From contig JBAXZR010000012.1 of the NCBI GenBank assembly GCA_041670165.1, positions 1 through 35,523 on the forward strand: 35,523 nucleotides of DNA, read 5' to 3'. The notes below the pieces were generated by a model, which worked only from the letters and a program-made list of their open reading frames with translations, was not told where the DNA came from and made no database searches. Both the position numbers and the translations under genes were made by a program. This DNA is from JBAXZR01 sp041670165. Its GTDB lineage: Bacteria > Bacillota > Clostridia > Christensenellales > UBA1242. Shown here in pieces: positions 17,734-25,166 of this stretch; position 1 is the stretch's first letter, and each line of letters starts with the position of its first letter.

Positions 17734-17767
17734 GTGGGAGAGCAAATTAATTGCTCATTAAAACCAC
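17734..17767 (+). promoter_or_regulatory. second L1-binding site mimic, between rplK and rplA
   Basis: GTGG (17734-17737) pairs with CCAC (17764-17767). The loop is GA on the 5' side and ATTAAAA on the 3' side, and the inner stem GAGCAA/TTGCTC (17740-17745 with 17751-17756) closes a five-base loop. The plan is the same as the site upstream of rplK and the 23S rRNA site. It starts 3 nt after the rplK stop and ends directly against the rplA Shine-Dalgarno AAGGAG (17768-17773), so bound L1 should block rplA initiation. Confidence 0.8.
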
Positions 17768-17780
17768 AAGGAGAATAAAA

Positions 17781-18467
17781 ATGAAAATCGGAAAAAGAAT
17801 GAAGGAATGCCTTGCAAAAATTGAAAAAGGCAAACTTTATGACACAAAAGAAGGTATAGCTCTTCTTATCGATAACGCAAAAGCAAAATTCGATGAATCA
17901 GTAGAACTTCACATTCGTCTTGGTGTTGATGGCAAAAATGCTGATCAACAAGTTCGTGGTGTTGTTGTTTTGCCTCATGGAACAGGTAAGAAAGTTAGAG
18001 TACTTGTTATTGCTAAAGGTGATAAAGCTAATGAAGCTCAAAAAGCTGGAGCAGATATCGTTGGAGCAGAAGAAATCATTTCAAAAATCACAACTGAAAA
18101 TTGGCTTGATTTCGATGTATGTATCACAACTCCAGATATGATGGGATTGGTTGGTCGTATCGCTAAAATTCTTGGACCTAAAGGTCTTATGCCAAATCCA
18201 AAAAGTGGAACTGTTACAACAGATGTTGCAAAAGCAATTGCTGATGTAAAAGCGGGAAAAGTTGAATATCGTTTGGATAAATCAAACATTGTTCATGTAT
18301 CTTTCGGAAAAGTTTCTTTTGGAATTGACAAACTTAATGAAAACCTTGACATCATTATCGCAGCAATTATCAAAGCTAAACCAGCTTCAGCTAAAGGTGT
18401 TTACATCAAAAGCGTAACTATTGCTTCAACAATGGGACCTGGAATTCGTTTGAACATTAAGGGATAA
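17781..18467 (+). CDS. rplA: 50S ribosomal protein L1
   Basis: The 228-residue product starts MKIGKRMKECLAKIEKGK and has the expected L1 length. The central signature ILGPKGLMPNPKSGTVT is present, as is the N-terminal domain that binds 23S rRNA helices 76-78 in the L1 stalk. ATG 17781 was chosen over an upstream TTG in the same frame because AAGGAG lies 7 nt before it. L1 is both a ribosomal protein and, in studied bacteria, a translational repressor of its own operon. Both apparent target sites lie just upstream. Confidence 0.97.
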   Translation: MKIGKRMKECLAKIEKGKLYDTKEGIALLIDNAKAKFDESVELHIRLGVDGKNADQQVRGVVVLPHGTGKKVRVLVIAKGDKANEAQKAGADIVGAEEIISKITTENWLDFDVCITTPDMMGLVGRIAKILGPKGLMPNPKSGTVTTDVAKAIADVKAGKVEYRLDKSNIVHVSFGKVSFGIDKLNENLDIIIAAIIKAKPASAKGVYIKSVTIASTMGPGIRLNIKG

Positions 18468-18472
18468 CGATT

Positions 18473-18503
18473 AAAAAATAACTCATTTGAGTTATTTTTT
18501 TTT
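18473..18503 (+). terminator. terminator of the rpmG-rplA operon
   Basis: The stem AAATAACTC/GAGTTATTT (18476-18484 with 18489-18497) encloses ATTT and runs into a nine-base T tract. It begins just after the rplA stop. Confidence 0.88.
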
Positions 18504-18512
18504 ATATTGGTG

Positions 18513-18580
18513 TAGCACCAAAAAAATTAAGGCGGGTACGCAAAACTGTTGTTTTGCTAGCTCGCTTTTTTTTGGTGCTA
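18513..18580. terminator. nested bidirectional terminator between convergent genes
   Basis: An outer stem of about 14 bp, TAGCACCA plus A-run (18513-18526) with T-run plus TGGTGCTA (18567-18580), encloses an inner hairpin. The inner arms GCGGG…GCAAAAC (18532-18546) and GTTTTGC…CTCGC (18551-18565) surround TGTT. A T-run follows the inner hairpin on both strands, so it can stop transcripts from rplA and from the minus-strand gene at 18596. Confidence 0.75.
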
Positions 18581-18595
18581 TCCCAATAAATTTAT

Positions 18596-19060
18596 TTAAG
18601 AAAAATAGAGTTCTTCTTTTTTGCTAGAAGAATTTTTTTTAAAAGGGTTTACATAGTTTGATCTGAGATTATTGGAAAAATTTGCTGATGAAACAAAACA
18701 AAGAGCAAGTTCTTCTTTTTTAAAACTTGGGTCAATGTATTCAGCCAAAAGAGATCTGTTACTCTCTTTCATGAACAGCCTTGATATGTCAGAAAAATCA
18801 ACATTTTTGTTGGTATTCATAAGAATTTCTTTTAAATTATTTATATGTTTATTTGTTTTAATGGAAACTCCAGTTTCAGAAAATCTATCAATATAGCCTA
18901 AAACACCAAGCATTGTAATTGCTCTTGCTTTAACATCATTTATCATCAAAACTTCTTTCATTAAAGAATCAAATTCTTCACTTTTTAAAAATTCGTCCAT
19001 AGAAGAATACTTTTTTGACAATAAGATTAATTTTTGAATTGTTTCATAACATTCTTTCAT
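18596..19060 (-). CDS. unrecognised helical protein, 154 residues
   Basis: I do not recognise this gene. The product is cytosolic with no signal peptide, mostly helical and Ser/Lys/Glu-rich. It ends in a disordered tail of serines and lysines (NSSSKKEELYFS). Short helical units (EFDSLMKEVLMIND, AITMLGVLGYID) give a faint HEAT-repeat impression like the small helical proteins near 32.3 and 34.7 kb. ATG 19060 has AGAGGT eight bases upstream, and a TTTACA/TAGATT promoter lies further up. It is a single gene convergent with rplA. Confidence 0.75.
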   Translation of the reverse strand: MKECYETIQKLILLSKKYSSMDEFLKSEEFDSLMKEVLMINDVKARAITMLGVLGYIDRFSETGVSIKTNKHINNLKEILMNTNKNVDFSDISRLFMKESNRSLLAEYIDPSFKKEELALCFVSSANFSNNLRSNYVNPFKKNSSSKKEELYFS

Positions 19061-19095
19061 TTTTTTACCTCTTCTTTTCTTATAATTGTTTTTTT

Positions 19096-19124
19096 AATCT
19101 AAATTTATGCAAAAAATTTGTAAA
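19096..19124 (-). promoter_or_regulatory. promoter of the 154-residue protein gene
   Basis: On the minus strand TTTACA (19119-19124), a 17-nt spacer and TAGATT (19096-19101) predict a start near 19089, about 30 nt before the ATG. Confidence 0.4.
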
Positions 19125-19236
19125 ACAATAAAATTATTAAAATTTATACTTATAAAGAAAATTATTATTAGTTTATAAAAATAGAAAAGTTTTTGCAAAA
19201 AATTAAACACTTAGAAAATATAGTTTAATTTAAAAA

Positions 19237-19270
19237 ATAAAAAAAACACACAATTTTTAAAGTTTGTGTG
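19237..19270 (-). terminator. terminator of the acyltransferase/zinc-ribbon gene pair
   Basis: On the minus strand CACACAA (19264-19270) pairs with TTGTGTG (19247-19253) around a ten-base loop and is followed by eight Ts. It lies 33 bp after the stop of the zinc-ribbon gene. Confidence 0.75.
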
Positions 19271-19303
19271 CCTTATATGTCAAAGTTAAGTTTTTTTCCT
19301 ATT

Positions 19304-19966
19304 TTAAATATGAAATTTTTTAACGAGTTCATTTTTAACATTTTTTCTTTTAAGCATAATTACAAAGAACAAAAGTGCAACGCTTGCTGAAAATGCAGCT
19401 ATTGTTGGCCACAATCGATGAGAATTTGTTGAGTTTGTAATGAAAATCACAACTGAAATTATTCCACTTACCATAAGAACTGAAAAATGTTCAAACCTAT
19501 TGTATTTTCTAAGTATTATGACAAAGAAATTATAAATGCTAATTGCTAAAAGAATTAATGGAATCACATAAGCAAGTGCCCAACCCTTAAATGGAGTAAC
19601 TGATTCAAGCCAAACAAAGTATAAAGTCGATAAAATTAGAAATATGTTATTTTCATTAGAAATGGACCAATTCTGCTTGATAGGGAGCAAAACGCTGAAG
19701 AAAAGTAGCAAAGAAGGAAACAATATATGAAGAGTTAAGGCGACTCTTTTAAAGAAAATTATGTCAGCAAGAATTGCTCCAACAACAAGACAAACAAGAA
19801 TAAGAGCTAAAACATTGCAAGTTTTTATTCTGTTTTTCTTCCATATTGAATCTGGTGGATAATTTGCTGGAGCATTTTTTGCTTCAGCATTAACATTTCT
19901 TCCACATAAAGGACAATATTTTAGTGAAGGTTCAACTTCAACATTACATTTATCACAAATACTCAT
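19304..19966 (-). CDS. zinc-ribbon, six-TM membrane protein (DUF6320-like)
   Basis: The 220-residue product starts MSICDKCN. A zinc ribbon with Cys at 4, 7, 18 and 21 (CDKC…CPLC) is followed by about six hydrophobic segments between ~48 and 205 and a basic tail, so it should be a membrane protein with a cytosolic zinc finger. ATG 19966 is preferred to the TTG four codons upstream, because the only Shine-Dalgarno (GGAGA) overlaps that TTG. The gene follows the acyltransferase by 15 nt. From memory, DUF6320-type proteins occur next to alcohol-acetyltransferase-like genes in Clostridia, so the pair probably works together, perhaps in acylating a lipid or envelope compound. The substrate is unknown. 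Confidence 0.8.
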   Translation of the reverse strand: MSICDKCNVEVEPSLKYCPLCGRNVNAEAKNAPANYPPDSIWKKNRIKTCNVLALILVCLVVGAILADIIFFKRVALTLHILFPSLLLFFSVLLPIKQNWSISNENNIFLILSTLYFVWLESVTPFKGWALAYVIPLILLAISIYNFFVIILRKYNRFEHFSVLMVSGIISVVIFITNSTNSHRLWPTIAAFSASVALLFFVIMLKRKNVKNELVKKFHI

Positions 19967-19981
19967 TTTTTTCTCCAAAAC

Positions 19982-21433
19982 CTAAACTAAGTTTGTGTCA
20001 ATTACAATTTTTATTCCAAGTGAACTTAAAATTCTAAAGAAATTCTTTTGAAATTCTGTTTCAACAATTGTTGAAGAAAAGGTTAGCGTCATTGTGTCGC
20101 CAACTGTCATGCCACTTAGAACGGTTGGATTGTACTTACTTGCTCCAAGAATTGCGTCCATTCTTTGAATATGTGGAAGCAAATCTTTTGGAACTGGCAC
20201 TTGTCCAAGGTTTGAAAAGACTGTTGATTGCAAACCTTCTCCAACATATTTGTAACTAAATTTAAGAAACAAGTTTTTGAGTGGGAGTGGAATTATTCTA
20301 ATTGCAAAATTGTTTTGGTCTTTAACATTTTTATTTATATTTGCCAAAACAAAATCTTTTGTAATTACTTTCATTTTTTCTTTGATTACTTTTGCCATCT
20401 CTTCAAGTGGCAAACTTTCTTGCTCAGGTAATAGTTCCAAATTTATGTAGCTAGAAAAATTTCTTGTTGTGTTACTTGGAAAAAACGCTCTTGCATTAAT
20501 TGGAACAGAAATTTTTAGTGGAGTTCTTTTAACAAGAAATGGAGCTTCAGATTGACTCATTGCTTTATACATTGCTGAAATAATGAGTTCTGTTATGCTT
20601 ATTCCAATTGCCTTTGAACACTCTTTAACATTTTTAAGGCTCATAATTCCTGTGATAACACCAAGTTTACCAGATTCAAGAGGTGTTCCAAACAAACGCC
20701 TTCCCCTTTTTTCTTTTCTTGGGCGAACATTTTTTTTGTCCGCAACATTTGCAAAAGGATCTTCAAGTTCTGATAGAGATGGCTTGTCGTGATAGTCAAT
20801 TGCAAAATCTTTGAGTGAAATCTCTTCACCCTTAATTGTGTAATAGGCAGAAAGAAGATTCATGATGAACATCAATGCTCCAAATCCATCAGAAAGAGAA
20901 TGAAAAGCTTCAAAACTTAGTTTATTTTTGTAATATAAAACTCTGAAAACATGCTTTCTTGGAGAAAGTTCCATGATTCTACAAGGAAAAAATTTTTCTT
21001 CTTGAACTTCTGGATAAAAGCTTAATGATTGAAAATAATACCAAAAAAAACCACGCCTTAGACAAACATTGAAGTGAGGAAATCTTGGCATAACCTCGTT
21101 TAAAGCTTTTTGCAAAATGTCCTTGTCAATATCTTGATCAAGATATGTTGAAACCCTGTAAACAAAGTTCCATTTTTCACTTGCGGAAGAAGGATATATT
21201 AGTGCTGCATTGTCTAACTTTATCCAATCCATAATTTTCATGTCTGAATCATCAATTTTTTTACTTGTTTGTTTTGAAATTTTGGCAGTTATATTCTCTT
21301 GTTTTTTCAAGATTTTTAATGCCTTTTTTTCTTGTTTATTTTGTTTTTTTATTTTAATTGATTCAATTTTTGAATCATCAATTTCTTTATTTATAGTTTT
21401 AGCCCTCTCTTTTGGTAAATAATGATACCACAC
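19982..21433 (-). CDS. HxxxDG acyltransferase (alcohol-acetyltransferase / condensation-fold family)
   Basis: The 483-residue product has the catalytic motif HSLSDG at 178-183, matching the HxxxDG of the chloramphenicol-acetyltransferase/condensation fold used by alcohol O-acetyltransferases and PapA5/WS-DGAT enzymes. WIKLDNAALIYP (70-81) is the typical N-terminal start of the clostridial group. Residues 1-65 are an extra Lys/Glu/Ile-rich stretch. The start is uncertain: GTG 21433 has no Shine-Dalgarno, and ATG at residue 65 is an alternative that would give the usual family length. It is the first gene of a two-gene unit with the zinc-ribbon protein. His178 is the expected general base. Acceptor and donor are unknown. 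Confidence 0.82.
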   Translation of the reverse strand: MWYHYLPKERAKTINKEIDDSKIESIKIKKQNKQEKKALKILKKQENITAKISKQTSKKIDDSDMKIMDWIKLDNAALIYPSSASEKWNFVYRVSTYLDQDIDKDILQKALNEVMPRFPHFNVCLRRGFFWYYFQSLSFYPEVQEEKFFPCRIMELSPRKHVFRVLYYKNKLSFEAFHSLSDGFGALMFIMNLLSAYYTIKGEEISLKDFAIDYHDKPSLSELEDPFANVADKKNVRPRKEKRGRRLFGTPLESGKLGVITGIMSLKNVKECSKAIGISITELIISAMYKAMSQSEAPFLVKRTPLKISVPINARAFFPSNTTRNFSSYINLELLPEQESLPLEEMAKVIKEKMKVITKDFVLANINKNVKDQNNFAIRIIPLPLKNLFLKFSYKYVGEGLQSTVFSNLGQVPVPKDLLPHIQRMDAILGASKYNPTVLSGMTVGDTMTLTFSSTIVETEFQKNFFRILSSLGIKIVIDTNLV

Positions 21434-21487
21434 TCAATTTTTAAAAGCAAAGAAAATTAATTCATATTCTTATTTTGGATATTTTAC

Positions 21488-21516
21488 TTGACAAAAATCC
21501 ATCATAGCAATATAAT
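21488..21516 (+). promoter_or_regulatory. perfect-consensus promoter of rplJ-rplL
   Basis: TTGACA (21488-21493), a 17-nt spacer and TATAAT (21511-21516) match the consensus exactly, giving a start near 21523. This gives rplJ-rplL its own strong promoter independent of rplKA. Confidence 0.85.
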
Positions 21517-21534
21517 CTCATCGTTAAATGAAAA

Positions 21535-21650
21535 TTTTTGCCCAAGAAAGCAAGTGCAATATGCGTAAACACCGATTTTTGGTGTGCTTGCCGAGGTAAA
21601 GCAATTGGAATTATAAACTTCCAGAGCTTTGCTTGGCTCTGGAAGTTTTT
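21535..21650 (+). ncRNA. ribosomal protein L10 leader with attenuator
   Basis: This is the 5' leader of rplJ. GCAAG (21550-21554) pairs with CTTGC (21587-21591) and ACACC (21569-21573) with GGTGT (21581-21585), giving the two-step stem of the L10 leader, followed by the conserved-looking CCGAGGTAAAGC. A 12-bp terminator stem, 21616-21627 with 21636-21647, ends in TTTTT. In the known Firmicutes mechanism the L10-L12 complex binds the leader and favours termination. The terminator before the coding region is the direct sign of attenuation here. Confidence 0.88.
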
Positions 21651-21695
21651 GTTTATAAGGCATTCTTGCCTAAAAATTTATAAAGGAGGAAAAGA

Positions 21696-22178
21696 ATGAA
21701 TTCAAATCAACAAGCTAAACAAGTTGTAGTTGAAGAGATTAAGGAGAAAATCCAAAAATCTAAGTCTCTCACTTTTGTAGATTACAAAGGTATAAGTGTT
21801 AAAGATGACACAGCTTTAAGAGCAAGTTTTCGTAATAACGGTGCTGAATATCGTGTTTACAAAAACCGTTTACTTGGTAGAGCTCTTACAGAACTTGGAA
21901 TCACTGGTTGTGAACAGTTTTTGAATGGAACAACAGCAGTAGCTTTTGGTTATGCAGATGAAGTTGTTTCTGCAAGACTTGCTATGGAAGGAGTTTCAAA
22001 AAACGAAAAACTTTCAATTAAATTTGGAATTTACGATGGAAAAATTATGTCTGTAGAAGATGTAAAAACACTTTCAAAAATTCCACCAAAACCAGTTCTC
22101 ATCGCTCAACTTCTCAGCATGCTCAATGCTCCAGTTTCTGGACTTGCTCGTGCTCTTGAAGCAATTGCAAAAAAGTAA
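21696..22178 (+). CDS. rplJ: 50S ribosomal protein L10
   Basis: The 160-residue product starts MNSNQQAKQVVVEEIKEK and contains the L10 core FVDYKGISVKD and YRVYKNRLLGRAL near the rRNA-binding face. The C-terminal helix that carries L7/L12 dimers ends ALEAIAKK. AAGGAGG precedes ATG 21696. L10 is the base of the ribosomal stalk and, with L12, the expected regulator of the leader above. Confidence 0.97.
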   Translation: MNSNQQAKQVVVEEIKEKIQKSKSLTFVDYKGISVKDDTALRASFRNNGAEYRVYKNRLLGRALTELGITGCEQFLNGTTAVAFGYADEVVSARLAMEGVSKNEKLSIKFGIYDGKIMSVEDVKTLSKIPPKPVLIAQLLSMLNAPVSGLARALEAIAKK

Positions 22179-22194
22179 TTAAAACAATTTAAAA

Positions 22195-22219
22195 TTTCAA
22201 TTTGCAAAGCAAGTTGAAA
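22195..22219 (+). other. hairpin between rplJ and rplL
   Basis: TTTCAATTTGC (22195-22205) pairs with GCAAGTTGAAA (22209-22219), 11 bp with one G-U pair and an AAA loop. No T-run follows, so it is not a terminator. It could be a processing or stability element that helps make more L12 than L10. Confidence 0.6.
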
Positions 22220-22248
22220 ACATCGTCATTAATAGGAGGAAAAATTAA

Positions 22249-22620
22249 ATGGCAGATCTTAAAAAATTTGTGGAAGAAATCAAAACTCTCACAGTTATGG
22301 AAGTAAGCGAGCTTGTTAAAATGCTCGAAGTAGAATTTGGAGTAAGTGCAGCAGCAGCTGTTGCAGCTCCAGCAGCTGGTGCAGCAGTAGCCGCAGTAGC
22401 TGAAGAAAAGACAGAATTCAATGTTTGTCTTAAAGAAGTTGGCGCTAACAAAATTGGCGTTATTAAAGCAGTTAGAGAAATCACAGGTCTTGGACTTTCA
22501 GAAGCTAAGGCACTTGTTGATGGTGCTCCTTCAACAATCAAAGAAAATGTTCCAACTAAAGAAGCTAAAGAAATGGAAGCTAAACTTAAAGAAGCTGGAG
22601 CAGTTGCTGAACTTAAGTAA
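22249..22620 (+). CDS. rplL: 50S ribosomal protein L7/L12
   Basis: The 123-residue product has the N-terminal dimerisation domain (residues 1-30), an Ala-rich hinge (about 35-55) and the C-terminal factor-binding domain with GLGLSEAKALVD and a Lys-rich end. This is the normal length and layout. AGGAGG at 22234-22239 lies nine bases before ATG 22249. It is present in several copies per ribosome and recruits translation GTPases. rpoB, which usually follows, is absent. Confidence 0.97.
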   Translation: MADLKKFVEEIKTLTVMEVSELVKMLEVEFGVSAAAAVAAPAAGAAVAAVAEEKTEFNVCLKEVGANKIGVIKAVREITGLGLSEAKALVDGAPSTIKENVPTKEAKEMEAKLKEAGAVAELK

Positions 22621-22647
22621 TTTAAATTTAAGTTTCAATAACTTGTC

Positions 22648-22683
22648 AAAAAAGCACCAAACTTTTGTTTGGTGCTTTTTTTT
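22648..22683. terminator. bidirectional terminator of rplJL and degV
   Basis: GCACCAAAC/GTTTGGTGC (22654-22662 with 22667-22675) encloses TTTT. A T-run follows on the plus strand and an A-run precedes it, so it works in both directions between convergent rplL and the degV-family gene. Confidence 0.9.
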
Positions 22684-22710
22684 AAAAATAATTTTTAACT
22701 TTGTTTGTTT

Positions 22711-23595
22711 TTATTTTACCCTTTTTTCTTTGCCAACAAAGGTGATTCCAAGAGCTTCTGGACCTGTGTGGCTTCCAATGACTGGACCAATGTAATTTAT
22801 TATCACATTTGCATTAGGTGTGTGATTAAGAATCATTTGTTTAAGTTCATTTGCTAGAGCCATGCTGTCAGAGTGGCAAATAATAATTGGAGAATTAAAG
22901 TCAACATCTTGATATTTTAATAATTTGTTAACAAGAGTGTGTACTGATTTTTTTGTTCCTAAAATTTTTTCTGTTACTTCCAGTTTTCCTTCGTTACTAA
23001 TTGTCATCATAGGTTTCATTTGGAGCATACTACCAACAGTGGCAGCAATTCCAGTAATTCTCCCACCTCTTTTGAGATGAAAAAGATCAGAAATAAAAAA
23101 CCAATGATGAATTTTGAATTTGATTTCATTTAGATAAAAATATACTTCTTCAGCATTTTTGCCTTCATCTCTTAAATTTTGAGCAATTATGAGAAGTTGA
23201 TTTTCACCTTGAGTTGCTGACAAAGAATCAACCACGAAAACTTTGTGTGGGCTTGTTTTATTGATTTTTTCAGCTGCTGACAAACAACAATCATATGTTA
23301 ATGAAAGCCCAGAAGACAGTGTTAAATGAACAATATCTTGGTTTGATTGTTTGATGAGCTCATTAAAATATTCTTCCGCAACAGTTTCATTTACACCGCT
23401 TGTTGAAAAAAGTTTTCCAAGTCTAATATCATCATAAAAATTTTTGTATTCTTCTATTGTGTTAAACTCATCATGAGTTTCAGTGTCGCCATAAATAAAA
23501 ACCATTGGTAGATAAGAAATGTTGTTTTTTTTGAGATTAGACTTAAATTGGTCAACGCAAGTATCACAACTGAGTTGAAATTTTTGATCATGCAT
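22711..23595 (-). CDS. DegV-family fatty-acid-binding protein
   Basis: The 294-residue product has normal DegV length. Typical marks are STSGVN at 64-69, the lipid head-group serines in LTLSSGLS (91-98), VDSLSATQG, LKRGGRI and the C-terminal GPVIGSHTGPEALGI. DegV/FakB proteins bind a fatty acid and, in FakB, present it to the kinase FakA for phosphorylation and entry into phospholipid synthesis. No FakA is in the window, so kinase partnership is unproven. It differs from most members by Cys-rich beginnings (SCDTCVD). AAGGAGA precedes ATG 23595. It is a single gene. Confidence 0.92.
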   Translation of the reverse strand: MHDQKFQLSCDTCVDQFKSNLKKNNISYLPMVFIYGDTETHDEFNTIEEYKNFYDDIRLGKLFSTSGVNETVAEEYFNELIKQSNQDIVHLTLSSGLSLTYDCCLSAAEKINKTSPHKVFVVDSLSATQGENQLLIIAQNLRDEGKNAEEVYFYLNEIKFKIHHWFFISDLFHLKRGGRITGIAATVGSMLQMKPMMTISNEGKLEVTEKILGTKKSVHTLVNKLLKYQDVDFNSPIIICHSDSMALANELKQMILNHTPNANVIINYIGPVIGSHTGPEALGITFVGKEKRVK

Positions 23596-23642
23596 TTATA
23601 TTTTCTCCTTTTGTAAGTTCGTTTTTCATTTTAGCAAATAAG

Positions 23643-23670
23643 ATATTATCATGCAAGTATATTAATTCAA
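23643..23670 (-). promoter_or_regulatory. promoter of the degV-family gene
   Basis: On the minus strand TTGAAT (23665-23670), a 16-nt spacer and TAATAT (23643-23648) place the start near 23636, about 40 nt before the ATG. Confidence 0.45.
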
Positions 23671-23815
23671 GATAACCTTGATAAATGCAAATGATTATCT
23701 TTTATTTTGTTCACTTGTCATTATTCCAATGTTTTTACATTAAATGTTTCCTTTAAAGTTGCAAAAATAGCTTAAACTATGATAGACTTTCAGAAAGTAG
23801 AAAGGAGAATTGAAT

Positions 23816-24808
23816 TTGGAAAAGAAAATTTTGTATTCAGCAACAAAACCAACTGGAAAATTGACACTTGGAAATTATATCGGTGCAATTAAAAGTTGGA
23901 AAGAAATGCAAGAAAACAATGATTGCATTTTTGCTATTGCAGATTTACATACACTAACAATTGACATAAGCAAAGAAGAACTAGAAAAAAATTCTCTTGA
24001 GCAAATTGCAACATTTTTGGCTTTTGGAATTGACCCTGAAAAATCAATTGTCTATGCTCAATCAAGTGTTCATGAACATGCTGAACTCGGTTGGATTTTG
24101 TCTTGCAACACAGGTTTTGGACAAGCAAGTCGAATGACACAATTCAAAGACCAAAAGGCAAAAAATCCAGATGAAATCTCAGCTGGCTTATTTAATTATC
24201 CAATGCTTATGGCAGCTGATATACTTTTGTATGACACTCAGCTTGTTCCAGTTGGAAAAGACCAGCAACAACATGTTGAACTTGCTCGTGATATTGCTCA
24301 AAAATTCAATTCAAAATATGGTAAAACTTTTGTTCTTCCTGAAGGTTTTGTTCCTCCATGCGGTTCAAAAATTATGGATTTATTGAATCCAGCAAAAAAG
24401 ATGGCTAAATCGAGTGACATTGAAACTGGAATTATCTACATAACAGATAGTGATGAAACAATTATGAAAAAATTTAAAAGAGCAGTAACTGACAGTGAAA
24501 ATGAAATCAAATTTTCACCTTCTAAACCAGGCGTTTCAAATCTTTTAACAATTTATTCAACTCTTTCAGGAATCAGTATAAAGAAAGCAGAAGAGCATTT
24601 TGCAGGAAAAGGTTATGGACAGTTAAAAACCGAAACGGCTGAAATTGTTGTTTCAGTAATTGGACCAGTAAGAGATAAAATTTTTAAACTTCTTGAGAAT
24701 AAAGAGTATTTGCTTGAAATATTGCGTAAAGGCAAAGAAAAAGCTAGTCTAATTGCTGAAAAGAAAATTAAAGAAGTATATGAAAAAGTTGGTTTGTTAA
24801 AAATTTAA
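23816..24808 (+). CDS. trpS: tryptophan--tRNA ligase
   Basis: The 330-residue product is a class I aminoacyl-tRNA synthetase of normal TrpRS length. The ATP-binding region reads PTGKLTLGNYIGA (about 12-24), as in Bacillus-type TrpRS. The second signature is KMAKS at 195-199 instead of KMSKS. Other marks are FKDQKAKN, DILLYDTQLVPVGKDQQQH and the C-terminal anticodon region. There is no ATG near the start. I chose TTG 23816 because AAGGAG ends 8 nt upstream; TTG 23810 is too close. No T-box leader was found upstream. Confidence 0.95.
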   Translation: MEKKILYSATKPTGKLTLGNYIGAIKSWKEMQENNDCIFAIADLHTLTIDISKEELEKNSLEQIATFLAFGIDPEKSIVYAQSSVHEHAELGWILSCNTGFGQASRMTQFKDQKAKNPDEISAGLFNYPMLMAADILLYDTQLVPVGKDQQQHVELARDIAQKFNSKYGKTFVLPEGFVPPCGSKIMDLLNPAKKMAKSSDIETGIIYITDSDETIMKKFKRAVTDSENEIKFSPSKPGVSNLLTIYSTLSGISIKKAEEHFAGKGYGQLKTETAEIVVSVIGPVRDKIFKLLENKEYLLEILRKGKEKASLIAEKKIKEVYEKVGLLKI

Positions 24809-24838
24809 GAAAAAGGAGAAAATGTTTTCTCCTTTTTT
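24809..24838 (+). terminator. terminator of trpS
   Basis: AAAAAGGAGAAAA pairs with TTTTCTCCTTTTTT around a two-base centre that opens to a small loop. It follows the trpS stop directly. Confidence 0.85.
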
Positions 24839-24944
24839 GATATGGAATTAAACAAGTGGTTTTATATATTTTGTTAATTTTGCTTATAGGTTAAATTAAA
24901 CTATGTATTGATATTTCAGTTTTCTTAATCGTTTTTTAAATAAA

Positions 24945-25166
24945 TTAGATGAAGGTTCTTGAGCAAGGGCAACCCCTTTGTCTTATTGGAAAATTGCCTT
25001 GTACAAAATCTCTATCAAAATCTCTATCAGAATCCCTGTTAATTGAGAATAGTAAAAGAAGAAGCAGTGTATTTGTGCTTAAAATATTTGTTGCTGCTGT
25101 TCCGTCGCTTGTGTTAAAACCTGCAACTGCAAGAAGTAATAACAAATCTTGTGAAAAAGGGAACAT
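24945..25166 (-). CDS. small leucine-run protein, unrecognised
   Basis: This 73-residue minus-strand frame begins MFPFSQDLLLLLAVAGF. It has an ideal Shine-Dalgarno (AGGAGG, six bases before the ATG), which the overlapping plus-strand frame lacks. Two leucine runs (8-12 and ~33-38) flank a Gly/Ser/Thr stretch. Then comes an Arg/Asp/Phe repeat (NRDSDRDFDRDF) and a Cys/Pro/Arg tail. The short DNA repeat TCTCTATCA behind the RD motif is visible near 25010-25030. A TATAAT lies at 25194-25199 on this strand with no good -35 box. Small leucine-run proteins of unknown role occur in clostridial genomes, but I cannot name a family. It could be membrane-active. Confidence 0.6.
   Translation of the reverse strand: MFPFSQDLLLLLAVAGFNTSDGTAATNILSTNTLLLLLLFSINRDSDRDFDRDFVQGNFPIRQRGCPCSRTFI

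Noticed and set aside
23596..23815. Possible T-box riboswitch upstream of trpS
   Set aside because: No T-box core sequence and no terminator/antiterminator pair were found in the 220 bp before the start.
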